Positions 37,991-49,600 of a stretch of 55,000 nucleotides of DNA are shown here, one piece after another; within the stretch, counting starts at the first letter, position 1; each line of letters begins with the position of its first letter. Under the pieces are notes generated by a model that made no database searches, was not told where the DNA came from, and was given only the letters and a program-made list of their open reading frames with translations. The position numbers and the translations under genes are program-made. The stretch covers positions 1-55,000 of the forward strand of contig MPNW01000007.1 of NCBI GenBank assembly GCA_011800805.1, written 5' to 3'. The stretch comes from Hirudo medicinalis (lineage: Eukaryota; Annelida; Clitellata; Hirudinida; Hirudinidae).

Positions 37991-38168
37991 TCATGATCTC
38001 ATGAAAAACGATGGTGACAAAAAGGTGGAAAAATTATGATAAAATGGTGGGAAATAACTAAACCCACATCGAACTCTGGAATGAGCAATAAAATTACAAA
38101 GCTAGTCGGGAATGTCTTTTGTCCTTTGAGCATGCGGTCACAATAACGATTTTCATCCTTACGACTTC

Positions 38169-38243
38169 CCTCAATAATAATAACAACGATGATGATTGTG
38201 ATGATGATAATGATGACGACGAAGAAGAAGAAGATGAATAATA
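38169..38243. repeat. (GAT)n/(GAA)n purine-rich microsatellite
   Basis: AAT, GAT, GAC and GAA triplets in tandem downstream (minus-strand sense) of the guanylate cyclase poly(A) signal. Confidence 0.85.
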
Positions 38244-38476
38244 ATAAACTCCTAACGGTATCGGATCATTTTACAATCAGAGAAACTCAAAACTATTCAT
38301 TTTAATTTCTTTCACAGCAACAAATGTTGAATGTGCACTCGTAAGAACATTTTAAGCACATTATCACCACTTTTATTAGCACTCCAAGACGAAGTCAAAA
38401 ATAGAAAAAAAGACTCTAAAAGTCAAAACGAAGTTTCTTGGTTGTTTCTTATTTTAAACTGAGTGAAATGTCAACA

Positions 38477-41400
38477 CTATATGCAATCAAAATCCTCAGT
38501 TGCTCGGTCATCGAGATTGCTCTTCTCGTCTGAACTTTCCAACCAGTAAGTTTCCATCTCTCCTTTGCCCTGTGAGCAATTTATAATGGGATGGTTTACA
38601 ATTTTGTAATTGTCTTTATAATTTATGAACACTGGTGAAGCATAAAACTTAATTGAAACATAAGTTCATCGGTTTAAGATCCGTTGACCTTAATTTGCAC
38701 GACACCCCGAGATGGAATCCTGAACTCCGTGCATCCATCAAGAGCATCCTTTGTGCTCTGACTGATGTGGATTTTCTTGGCTGCAATGAACTTTTTAATT
38801 GAAAACAAAGTTAATTAAAAAATGTTATAAAAAAATTCAACTGAAAAAAAAAAATTGCCAGTTCAAAAGGTACATCAGACCTTTAAAATATCTGGCATAA
38901 ATTTGCATCTAAATGTTATTAATTAATTGCAATAAAAATAATTATTTTTAATAAAGAAAATGAAACTCAGTTATGGAATTCAAAAAGTCAACTGCATTGC
39001 CATAACATTCACACCAGCTCCATGGGACTCCATTCTGCTGGCCGTATTCACCGTGTCTCCGAATAAGCAGTACCTCGGCATTTTCAACCCGACCACACCT
39101 GCCACCACAGAGCCTGTAGCGTAACAAACATGGTGAAACTGGTTAATTGTCTTCCTAACACGTATATCAATTAATGCTCCCCACCTGTGTGAATTCCAAT
39201 CCTCAACAAAAGCATCTGCTCAGGTAAATGTGGAATCTCGAAATGCGCAGCAAATTCAAGCAAACAGAGGGCCAACTTTGCCATTTGTCTCGCATGACCT
39301 TCCATCACCTTGACATGGTAAGGGTCTTATTTAAATTATTTGCTTCTCGATGACCGCTAACGATCCCACCTTGGGCACTCCGGCAGACACCATGTACGCG
39401 TCGCCTATCGTTTCCACTTTGTACACCTCGAACAACTCGATTCTTTCATCAAATCCACTGCAAGAGAATTTTTGAGTGTACTCAAAGGCTGTGGATTATG
39501 CTTTTTTGTCATGATAATTATATTATAATTACATGTTTGTTGACCTTGACGTTTATATTGATTCATTGTAATCATCATAATTTCATTGTTGAGTTTTCAC
39601 CTGTACAGAAGATTAAGCATGTCCACAATCTGCATAGGTGAACTCATGGCAGATATTTCAGTGAACTTGACAATGTCACTGAAGTAGATTGTGACACTCT
39701 CGTAGTGTTTCGCTTGCACCTCACTGCCTCTCATCAGCTGTTCAACAACCTGACATGCAATTTACAAATGGTTTAAATTTTTTTTTTAATTAAAAAGTAT
39801 TTATTGCATAAAAATGATATGAATATGAATTGTATATGAATATAATATGTATTTTATACGAACACAAAAACAAAATAAGTGACAACTTCATCAGACCACA
39901 ATTTATACAATATTTAAGATCAACTTTTAAATCGATTCATCAATAAAGATACAACAATGAACAAAATTATGGAAGTTGATTTCTCAAAATTTTTGACATT
40001 TACATAAAAACACTATCTTGTTTGTTTCATTCCTTTACACTATTCATTGTACTGAGAAACTCCTACCACGGAGCGTACCAACAGGGAATCGTCAGAGTGC
40101 CCCCATCACTGAACGTTTCGGCCCAAACTCCTTACGTTCTCAGGGGGTGGGCCACACCCGTTGATCAGGTGGGTGTCCCTGTCGGTTGTTACCCTACTTA
40201 AACCATCTAGATCCACATCTACTACACACATTATATGGTTATCGACTAAAGAAAATTAACTTTACCCGAAAGCCACTATCCTCCAGATCTTTCGCTAAAT
40301 CAGAGTATTTCTCCGTTTTCAGCACATTACTCGCTTCGATCCTATCCTCCCATGATACCGTCAACTTTACCAAAATTAAAGCCTCTGACGACGACGACGA
40401 TGCGAGAACAACATCTGGCCTCCTGCCGCTATCCCTAAGCAATCGGGGATAGTGCCTCAATCCTTCTAGGTCGGCGGCGACGTTCCAATCATTGGCCTCT
40501 GTGAGAATGTCTCTCCTCGGAGGGAGTCTGTTTTTCTTGCAGGATAGTGAAAAGCCCTCTCGCAAGAAATATACCTTCCGCTGCAATATAATCTTGCGAG
40601 AATTTGCTCTGGCTACCGCCATTTTGGTGGCTTCCACCACTTCCTTTAGGACCTTATTGTATCACCACATGTACTGACCTAACTGCTGAGCAGGACTCTG
40701 AAGTTTTGCGAAGTGGTTCCATCCTACCCTACAGCATAACGGTCGGTCTGAATAGGACCTCGCATTTCCTCAAACGTCTGTTCTGAAACTCACTTATTGA
40801 TCTCATCCTGTGCTTTAAACTTCCTTTTTGTTCTTAACAGTGGTTTAACTTCGCGAATTCTGATGTCCGCAGAGTTGTTTAGCATCCACTGCGTTCTTAT
40901 TTTAGAGACCTTATACTCCTTCACTATGGATCTCAGAGGTAGCCTTAACTTCATGCTCTTGCTATAGAGGGCAACAGAAGACATCCCTGGAGGTAGCCCA
41001 AGCCATGATCTGATGTATCTGTTGACTTTCTTCTCTAACCCTTCGACTGTGGGCAAGCTGATCTCATAGATCATCAATGGCCACAGCAGCCTTGGAAGAA
41101 GCACAAACTTGAACAACCACACCTTGAACCTTCCTTGTAATGGTGCCTCTCCGATTACCTGCAACCCCTCAACAGCTTGCCTGACTGTGTCACTTTCTTG
41201 GTTTTTATCGGTGAGGGAATCATTAAAACACGACCCAGGCTTTTAACCAGTTCCTCGGAGACTGTGGGAACCCGTTGTCCTGCTACAACAAACGAGACAT
41301 CGCTGCAAATTTTCCCTTTAACGGGGGCAAGATTTCTCGATTTTGCAGGTTTAAAAGCCATTCAGCACCACCCTAAAAGTCTGTTGAATGTATCCAGAGT

Positions 41401-44000
41401 GTTCTGGACTGCAGATCTTCTGTTCATCACTAGGGTGGTGTCATCCATGAATGCCTTCAACAAAGGCATGTACAAACCCTTACCTAAGTGCACCTCTGGA
41501 ACATTAGACCCTATTCATTGCATTATTTTTGTTAGTAGCCCGAACAGTATTAGTGGTCTGCAGGTCCTTCTGCTCGTGAAAGGAAATAACTAAATAACAT
41601 TTTTAAAAATAACAAAAAATAAAGCCAGAAAAACTTTGAAAGAACTTCACCTCAAATGGCAACATCTGGTACAAAAGAGTATTAGCTTTCTTCTTCTCCC
41701 TTGCCAACTCAGTGGACTTTTCCTGGATGGCAGAGGCAAACATGGCCATCTTTGACAGGAGTTTGTTCAGCCACGTTGAGAAGAGGAAGATGAGGATGAA
41801 CTCAGCAACAATTACAGTGATGAACATGATCGTCTGGATGCTGGCCTGCAGCTGCCTGTCTGCTGTGCGACTGAAATGAACAACTAATGTCAGCAAATGG
41901 AATAATTAACTTTTTTCCAAATAATTTAATTCATGTTGGCTGATGATAGCAGATTATTGCATCATGAATGATAATAAGTCATTATCAGATGATGAGGATA
42001 AATCTGACATCTAACTTTTGAAAAGTTAATTTCCAAGAAATAAATGTTCAAATACAAATTAAATTGATTTAGATGTTTAATTTAACAAAGAAACTGATTA
42101 AATATCTGAAACCTGTCCAGATGTCTGCTGATGTAAGTGAGTAGGAAATCTTTGAGTGAAATGAGTTTGTTCATCATGATGGTCAGATTTGCAAACCACA
42201 TCCTCCTCTGGGTGAGCCTCTCTGATTCTGATTCATTGTAGCAGGCATCGAACCTACTGAACTTGTCAACAATGAGGAGCATTTGGCTGCGAAAGACAGA
42301 ATCAAAACCCATTTCTCTGGAGTAGTTATCGAATCCGACTCGAAGATCTGGCTGGAGGGAGAATATCTGTGAAACAAATAAAAAGTCCTGAGGTGGACTT
42401 GTAAGTTACAAAATGTTCATTTTATATGAAGTAACATCATCTAATAAGAAATGCTTCCATTAAATTCTAGGATACAAAATGGTTTATAATTAACTAGGCC
42501 AACAAGATGTGATGGTCTCCATTACTTGATCAATAAGGTAGGTGTAAGATCCATTGGCCCCACACAGTCTTGAGTAGGCAATGTTAGAGAGGTGGCACCA
42601 GTTGAAAAACATTGAACCAAGGACCCTCATCTCACCAAAAAAGTCGATTGCCTACAAGTTAAAAAAATTTACTCCACAAATAAAGCCTGCAGTGATGGGG
42701 ATTCTTAGTTTATGAAACATTTTACTAAAAACCCAGAAATAGAATCAAAGTATTAGTAGCTAGAAAATTAGCTATTAATAAAAACTAAGGTGGATGAAAC
42801 GAGGAGAGAAAAAAGTAAAAATTTTGAAAATTGTGCCAAAAGTTGCAAAAAGAAATGAAGTTATTTCTTATGAAGTTATTAAAACTTGACGCTTTCAAAT
42901 TTTATATTCTCCCGCAAAATGCTCATAAAACCTGTCCGAAAAGTGTGTAGGAGAGAAACGTATTCCAAATGTCGTTCATGATCGGCATGTTCACAAGGGT
43001 GTTCACAAGTTTGTTCATGGAGGAAGTCATCTGAGTAAACATCCAAAACACTTCGTATGCCCGCTCGAATGTAATCTCTGCTTCGTTCCTGGTCGTGTTT
43101 CTCACTCGATCGAGCAAAACTTTGAAGATGGCCTTCGAGCTCACAACTTGTCCGCCAATCTTCAAGTCATTTGGCCATGAATCTATTTGGTCCAAAGCTT
43201 TGTCTGTTTCTCTCTGGGAAAATGTTTTTTCATTTTTTGGAGTAATGATGCAAATAAACTGTGTAATAGCATATTTAAATATCTATAGCATATTTTTGAA
43301 GATTGTGATGATGATATATGGTTTTCTAGTGGTGAATATCTGTGAATAAAATTGAAAATCCCTACCCTAGCCTGTTGAAGCTGCTCCATTGCCATGCTGG
43401 TCACCAAGTCTGGAGATCGGACAATGGAACCCCGCTCCATCTGGAGACAATGCACAAGATTCTGAAGATTTTTTAGGTCTGCCATGATTTCCAAAGTAAT
43501 CTCTGCCTCTTTGCGATCCAAAACTGCTCTCTTTAACAATGTAAATTTACAAACATAAAAGTTCTCTTTTAAACAGTGTTCAATGCTTTGAATTACATGA
43601 TGGCTTAATGTCTCCACTTAATAAGAATTATTTATTAATAAAAAAGTTAAAAATGTTGAAAGTTTCAGACCTGGAGGTTGATGGAGATGAGAGTGAAGAG
43701 TGAAACAACAGGAAGAATGACAACAAAAATCATCTTTAAAATGGTTAGAATTTTGTGCTTCTTCTTCTGACTGAGAATCCTCTTGATCTGTCTGAGAGTG
43801 TCACTCTCGACAAGAGCTGTCGAGTTTCTGAACTTCGATGCCCAAGAATTCTGACCTTCACAGTTTGAAAGTTTTGAGTCTCTGAATCTTTCTGGAGCAC
43901 TTTCATTCTCAAGTTCAAACGGTTGACCATTATCGAATGAAGGAAAGACTTTGTCACCTTCCATTTTGAACAATCTGGACATTCTGGCAAACATTCTCAT
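38477..44000 (-). CDS. NIT-domain membrane guanylate cyclase (NIT-GC)
   Basis: A membrane cyclase making cGMP from GTP. Exons: 44000-43671, 43530-43366, 43213-42932, 42651-42526, 42366-42113, 41870-41651, 39749-39601, 39457-39370, 39308-39185, 39113-39015, 38780-38689, 38569-38477. All phases agree: 2022 nt, 673 residues. A stop codon directly precedes the start. Order: cytosolic tail (1-90), membrane segment (about 91-110), NIT-type helical extracellular region (about 115-385, with [20 protein letters not shown]), second membrane segment (about 396-420), linker helix ([14 protein letters not shown]), catalytic domain (about 470-640). Metal-binding SDIVKFT and GDAYMV, and NTASRME, are intact; E in VETIGD and C in YCLFGDTVN indicate GTP. 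The end, [11 protein letters not shown], is typical. Annelid NIT-GCs have been linked to nitric oxide signalling. AATAAA lies near 38377. Confidence 0.92.
40060..41600 (-). mobile_element. non-LTR retrotransposon remnant with C-terminal endonuclease
   Basis: The minus strand first encodes RT motif [14 protein letters not shown] (about 41430-41465), then [15 protein letters not shown]. The thumb region follows with [13 protein letters not shown] and [10 protein letters not shown] (about 40970-41110). A restriction-like endonuclease comes last, with [10 protein letters not shown] and [16 protein letters not shown] (about 40335-40410). A stop just before FKPAK and further frame changes show it is inactive. 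It lies on the gene's own strand inside the 1.9-kb intron between the second membrane segment and the catalytic domain of the cyclase. The GC-rich segment 40060-40210 is probably part of its 3' end. Confidence 0.85.
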
Positions 44001-44288
44001 TTACAACAGCTATTTTCTGATCACTCAAAGTTCTTATAAACGTTGCACTCCTCATGCATCATGCTGTTGTAATTTAAATCCACGAAAAATAAAAATTTCC
44101 AACAAAATGTGATTATATTAACACCTTTACCACCACCTGCTGATATTTTAGAGAACCCATTTCCACTGCACTAATTAAGAATACAGGTGTGCCAATGAGA
44201 ATTTTAAATTTTTGTTCTGCCAGTAAATTACACAAAAATATCACTTCTTGGTATTAAGGTATTTATTTACATCAACAAAGCAGAGGAT

Positions 44289-46141
44289 TCAGTAAAAGTT
44301 TTTAAATCCATCTTTGAAATCTTGTGGAAGAACTTCAAGATCCGTCATCACTTCACATCGGACATCACTTTCAGGATACCATTCGAACTTGTAAACTCTG
44401 TGCAGGAAAATTTCAATATCATTCATAAAATAATTTTATTGTCTAATGGTGTAATAGTAATGCACTTGTATCTGGTAAGCAGAACAACAAACTATAAAAG
44501 CAGTGCTAAAAACCTGTCGTCATCTTGAATAGTATCCTTAACAAACTGAAGGAGGTCCTTGCAGAAATTAAAGCATATATTACCACTCCAATGTTTGCTA
44601 GGATTCTACAAAACAATAACAAGACTACATCGAATGTTTTCCACAATAATTAAATGACGAAGTACATTTCGTGCTTCATTTAAAAATCCACTCGTGCTCA
44701 ACGACAACTATTCAAGAAATAATAAATGCTAGCAAAGGCAAGTTGTAGTTTCAACTCGTTCTAAAATGAATATTGAAACCGACTGAGAAATGCAATAATC
44801 AAGTAATAATAATTGGTTAATTTTTAACTCAGCACAAGAAAATCTCACGTTGGCCAGTTTAGGAATGTCGAGAGTGTTGAAAGTTTCCGTACAACCGACG
44901 ACCCCGTTGTCGTCTCGGAAGCCACAAATAATCTTTGGAATTCCAAGGAGGAACGACTGAGTCCACCATTTCAACAACTTGTACCTGCCCAACAAAGAAA
45001 CCTTCTTTAAAAATAAAAGTTATGCAAGTTTATTCACCTCCAAAAATAAAGTAACATGGATTACATCTGAGCAACAATGGTATTGAAATTAAATACCTGT
45101 TGAAACTGTTTAGCTGTCGCGATGTGTCAATTCTCCTGGAGGTTTTCAACTCCAGGTATTCGTGAACATTCTCTCTCGTGCAACAATCAACCTCCCCTCC
45201 AAAAACTATCGTGAAAATACAAAATACGTTACAAAGAAAAATAAGGGTGCTTTACTCATTTGATACTAACTCAGTGAATGATTGTCGAGATGTGTCCTGA
45301 CCACAGAGACGAAGGACATAGTGCTATCAACAGGAACATTAGTCACTGGATGACCGTCGACTTTATCTAACATTGAACATTCCCCTTAATCTTGAATGAT
45401 TCACGTGAAAAAACATTACCACAAACCTGTTGTCATGTACTGCTCAAACTTGAAACCCCAATATGACATCTCATCGTCTTTTGCTGTTTTGCTCTTTCTA
45501 CTATCAATCTTTTGCTGGGTTTCCACTTCCAAAAGGAAGATTGTGCCACCAAATTTCTGAGCTTTAAATATCCACCCTTCTGATCTTTCATAGGGTGTGA
45601 TCAGAAGTTTTGCAAGTAAACCTCTCCAACATAAGAAATCTGATTTCCATCTAAAAATTAATGACTTATGATGTTTATAAACATAGGCTAGGTTAAAAAC
45701 AGGTTAGGAACAGAATTTAAGTGGACATAAGTGAAATAATCATCCAATGCTGTATTACAAACTAATAATATACCTTTGATGTTTACTTTTGCTATCAAAA
45801 AACAATTCAAACCACTTCAAAAGTATTGAAATTTGGCCAGGTCCATCTTCCTTAGATACGAATGATTTGTAGCCAAGTTTCAGATCCAAATTCAGATGGT
45901 CGCCAAGATTTTCATTGTATAAGAATTTTATGAAATTTCTGTTTAAGCCGACTTCATCAGAATTTACAGAAAAATAGCTGATTTCTCTTGGCTGTGCAAA
46001 ATTAGGAAATTGTCTGTTAAATTTGTGCACAGGTAAAACCGAGAATTTTGGAACGGTTCGTGGACGTTTCGTTAAAGGTGATAGTTCGTCTGACTCATTA
46101 CTCCTTTTCATGTTTAAATATTTAAAACTTCCGATAGTCAA
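44289..46141 (-). CDS. DXO: decapping and exoribonuclease DXO/Rai1
   Basis: An RNA quality-control enzyme that removes incomplete, NAD or unmethylated caps and degrades the RNA 5'-3'. Exons: 46141 (or 46111) to 45774, 45650-45427, 45366-45271, 45205-45097, 44984-44849, 44605-44514, 44397-44289. Phases all agree, giving 367 residues from the ATG at 46111 (MKRSNESDELSPLTKRPR) or 377 from 46141. I prefer 46111, because the basic KRPR stretch right after it resembles family N-termini. Active-site motifs are present: MSYWGFKFEQYM, GGEVDC (about 222-227), ELKTS (about 238-242) and KLLKWWTQSFL. An AATAAA on the minus strand lies some 22 bp past the stop. It diverges from IPO11. Confidence 0.95.
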
Positions 46142-46694
46142 AAAACCAATATTTACAAATTATTCATGAAAACAAACATTAAGTCAAGCAACTTAGCGAT
46201 AATAAAATAATTATTTGTTTACATTAACCTTTTAGTGTAAAAAGTGTTCAATTAAATTTATTCTCAAATTAATAAAATAGAAATGCATTTTATAAATGTT
46301 TAAATGTGATCAAAATATATTTGACAAATAAATAATGTATTATATTGCTTGAATAATGCTTAGCAAAACCTTACTGGTGACTGTAATCGGCAAAATTGAA
46401 AGTGTGAAAAAATTTGTAGTTTCTATTTCAAAATACTGATCACATATCTTTATATTGTTCGATGTAATTCTAATTCATATTGACTATCTATCTATGTTTC
46501 GACTCGAGAGAGCCCCGTGGTGTGCAGTGGTGTTTGTTTAAGAGCACTTGTGGCAATATACAATATTCCTGCAACTTCTCAAATTCACATTTTTCAAATT
46601 TTTAGCTAAACGTTCTGTATCTAAATTTTTGTTCATATAAAGTGCTGTACAATTTCCCATACTTTCGACTGGTATTGTTTAACTTGCTATAAAG
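46142..46694. promoter_or_regulatory. divergent promoter interval DXO / IPO11
   Basis: 553 bp separate the two start regions, and nothing coding is seen. Such spacing is compatible with a shared bidirectional promoter. No TATA box or named motif could be assigned with confidence. Confidence 0.4.
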
Positions 46695-49600
46695 ATGGAT
46701 AGTGACAGTTTGTCCCAACCTATGGTTATTAAGACTCTCTTTGAGGCATGTAGCCAAGATCCACTGGTCTTAAAACAAGCCGAATCTCGCCTAAAAATAT
46801 GGGAAGTCATGCCTGGTTTTTATTCAGTTGTTGCAGTAAGTTTGACTAGTCAATAGAAAGATAAGAGTCTTTATGAAATATAAAACATGGTTAAACGACA
46901 TTGGGTTTTTATTGATATGTTTGTAGTTAAAATATTTATCTACGTTTTAGAGTGTATTCATGAACCAGGAGTATGAATCTAAAGTGAGGTGGATGGCTGC
47001 CTTATTTTCAAAAATGGCATTGATAGATACTGGAGAAGGACATGTCAAAAGTAAGCCGAAAAAGCATCTTTTGAGATCGTAGTACTCAAGCCATTAACAT
47101 TCTTGTTTCCATCTTGCAGTGGCATTGTGGAAGAAGAGAAGCAGTTTCTAAAGCGTAACTTAATTACAAAGTTTGATGAGCCACAAATACAGGTTAACCT
47201 TATAATTTATTAATTGTTGCATAACCATTTTTCTCAGTTAATTATTAAGAGGATTGTAAACACTGGAAACAGATAGCCACCCAAATATCGGTGTTGATAG
47301 GCAAAATAGCCAGACTCGACTGTCCTAAATTCTGGCCAGAATTGGTTCCAGTGCTTATTCAATCCATTCAAGTTGAAGATTCACTGCAACAGCACAGAGC
47401 GATGTTGACTCTCTATCACGTCACAAAGTCATTGGCATCTAAGAGGATGGCCCAAGACAAAAAAGTCTTTGAGGAGGTAATGATCGTTGCTTTTGCCGTC
47501 GCTCGCACAAGAACACCTGTCAATAAGCTTCAATAAACAAACAATGCAAGGTGCAACATCAAATGATGATCTTCATATTTTGTTTACCAGCTGACTTGCA
47601 GCATCTTTGGGTTCCTCTTCAATCTGTGGAAACAGTGCTATGATGAGTTTGTCTTGGAATCGAACCATTTGAAAAGAACTGAAGTTCTCTTGTCCTGCTT
47701 GTTGAAATATATTCTCATCACTAAAAGTGGGTCTTTCGTGTTTTACAATTATTTCTTATTAATTGCCATTAATATGATTTTGTTATTAAGATGGCTGAAT
47801 GTTACCAAGATATTTTAAAATTCATTTCTCGTGATTGGATTCGTGTAATTAAGTTATAACCGTGGAAAATAAATACATTTCATTTTCAGTTTTACAAATA
47901 ATTGAATTTACTAGATTTTAAAATTGCTATTTAGTCTTGAAGAAGTTGATGACTTATGGCTTCCAAGACATCAGGAACAATGGCTTGGCTCTGGAGTTTG
48001 TTGAAATGGTTCTTCACAGGCTTGATGCTCTTCTTCTGTCAAGTAAGATTGCCTTGGGAATCCACAGTATCTTAAATCTGCATTTGATTTCATCATTCCG
48101 ACCGATGACTGTTCAATCATTATTGATCATCGCGACACAATCAATGTCATAATGTTTGCTTGAAAACGATATTTTCTATCCACAGGAAATGCATTTAAGC
48201 AGTTTGAATCTGCTGAGGTCATGCAGCATTGGGAGAAGATCATCATGTTGCTTTCAAAGATGGTAAGTTGTTAAGCCTTGCTAAGTGTTGAAATGATCTT
48301 GTGTGCAGATTAATTGTTATAATTATTTTTAATTGAGGGAAATTTCTTGCTGATCTGCCATGTGCTTTGCTTTTCTGAAGAAGATTGTACCATTGATTCC
48401 TTTAGATTAATTTCTGTAAATAGTTAAAGAGATCAGTTCAAAGAATTCTTAACAAATTCTAACCTTTATCGTGATGTCAACTTTAAGCTTCTCGAGGTGA
48501 TCGGTGCTCACGAGGAGGGATTTGCAAAATTCGTCCGCAGTTCCCTCCAGTTCGTCACCATTTATTGTTTCACCGAGGATAAAAGAGGTGATCGAGTTGT
48601 TTAGTATTCTTGAATAATTATCCCTTATTAATATTTATGTTTCATAATTCACACTTCCGATTCAAATGTAAACAAACCTGGCTTTTGTTGCAGAGCTCAT
48701 TTTTGAGCAGTTTGTCATCAATTCTTTCAACTTGATGAAGAAAATATTCACTTGCGATAAGTACAAGCTTGCAAAGATTCCAGAAGGTTGGCTTCTGTCT
48801 TATTTATTCTTGTGGTTTGTTAGGCATTTGTGACATTTAAAAAAAAGAATTAAATTAAATTTCCACCATTTCTTGATTGGCTTTAAGATTAACACTACTG
48901 CAATGAAATTCTAGAGTGTTGCAGGTTCTTCCCTGTTTCAGGAATGATTGTTGTATTGTATTGATTAATAGTTATTATTATTATTATTATTGTTGTTGTT
49001 ATTCCCAGAAACAAAGAGTGAAATAGCCTTAGAAGTACATAAGGCAAAGTCAGAGTTCTTCACAAGGGGAGTGCTGACAGAACTGTGCAAGCAGTTGTTG
49101 TTCACTACCTCCTCCTCACACAAGACGAGTTGTCCTGCTGGGATGGGAACCCCGAGAGTTTCATGTCGGAGGAATCGGGAGACTCTTGGATGTTCAGCCT
49201 GAAGGTTTTTAATTGTTCACTTGATTAATTTAATCTAAATTATTCATGACATACTTCATGCATGGATTAATTCTTGGCTTTTTTAAATTTTGAGCTCCAT
49301 TTTATATTTTGTAATTAAAATATTCTCTTGAGAATGCTTGATTTCTTGCTTCAATTGTAGCCATGCACAGAGTCCTTATTCTTGAATCTCATCAAGGAGT
49401 TCAGGGACACTGTCACCCCTATTGTTCTTGAATTGCTGCAAGAGTGTGAAAACTGTGATGATGGCAGCCTCATCAGGTTGTTGCAGAAAGATGCAGGTAA
49501 TCATCGAAGCCGTTTTAGCCTCACCGTTCATTGTCTTGATTTTCCAATTTCATCAAAGAACCCAATTTCACTAATTTAATATCAATTATTTGTTTGATTA

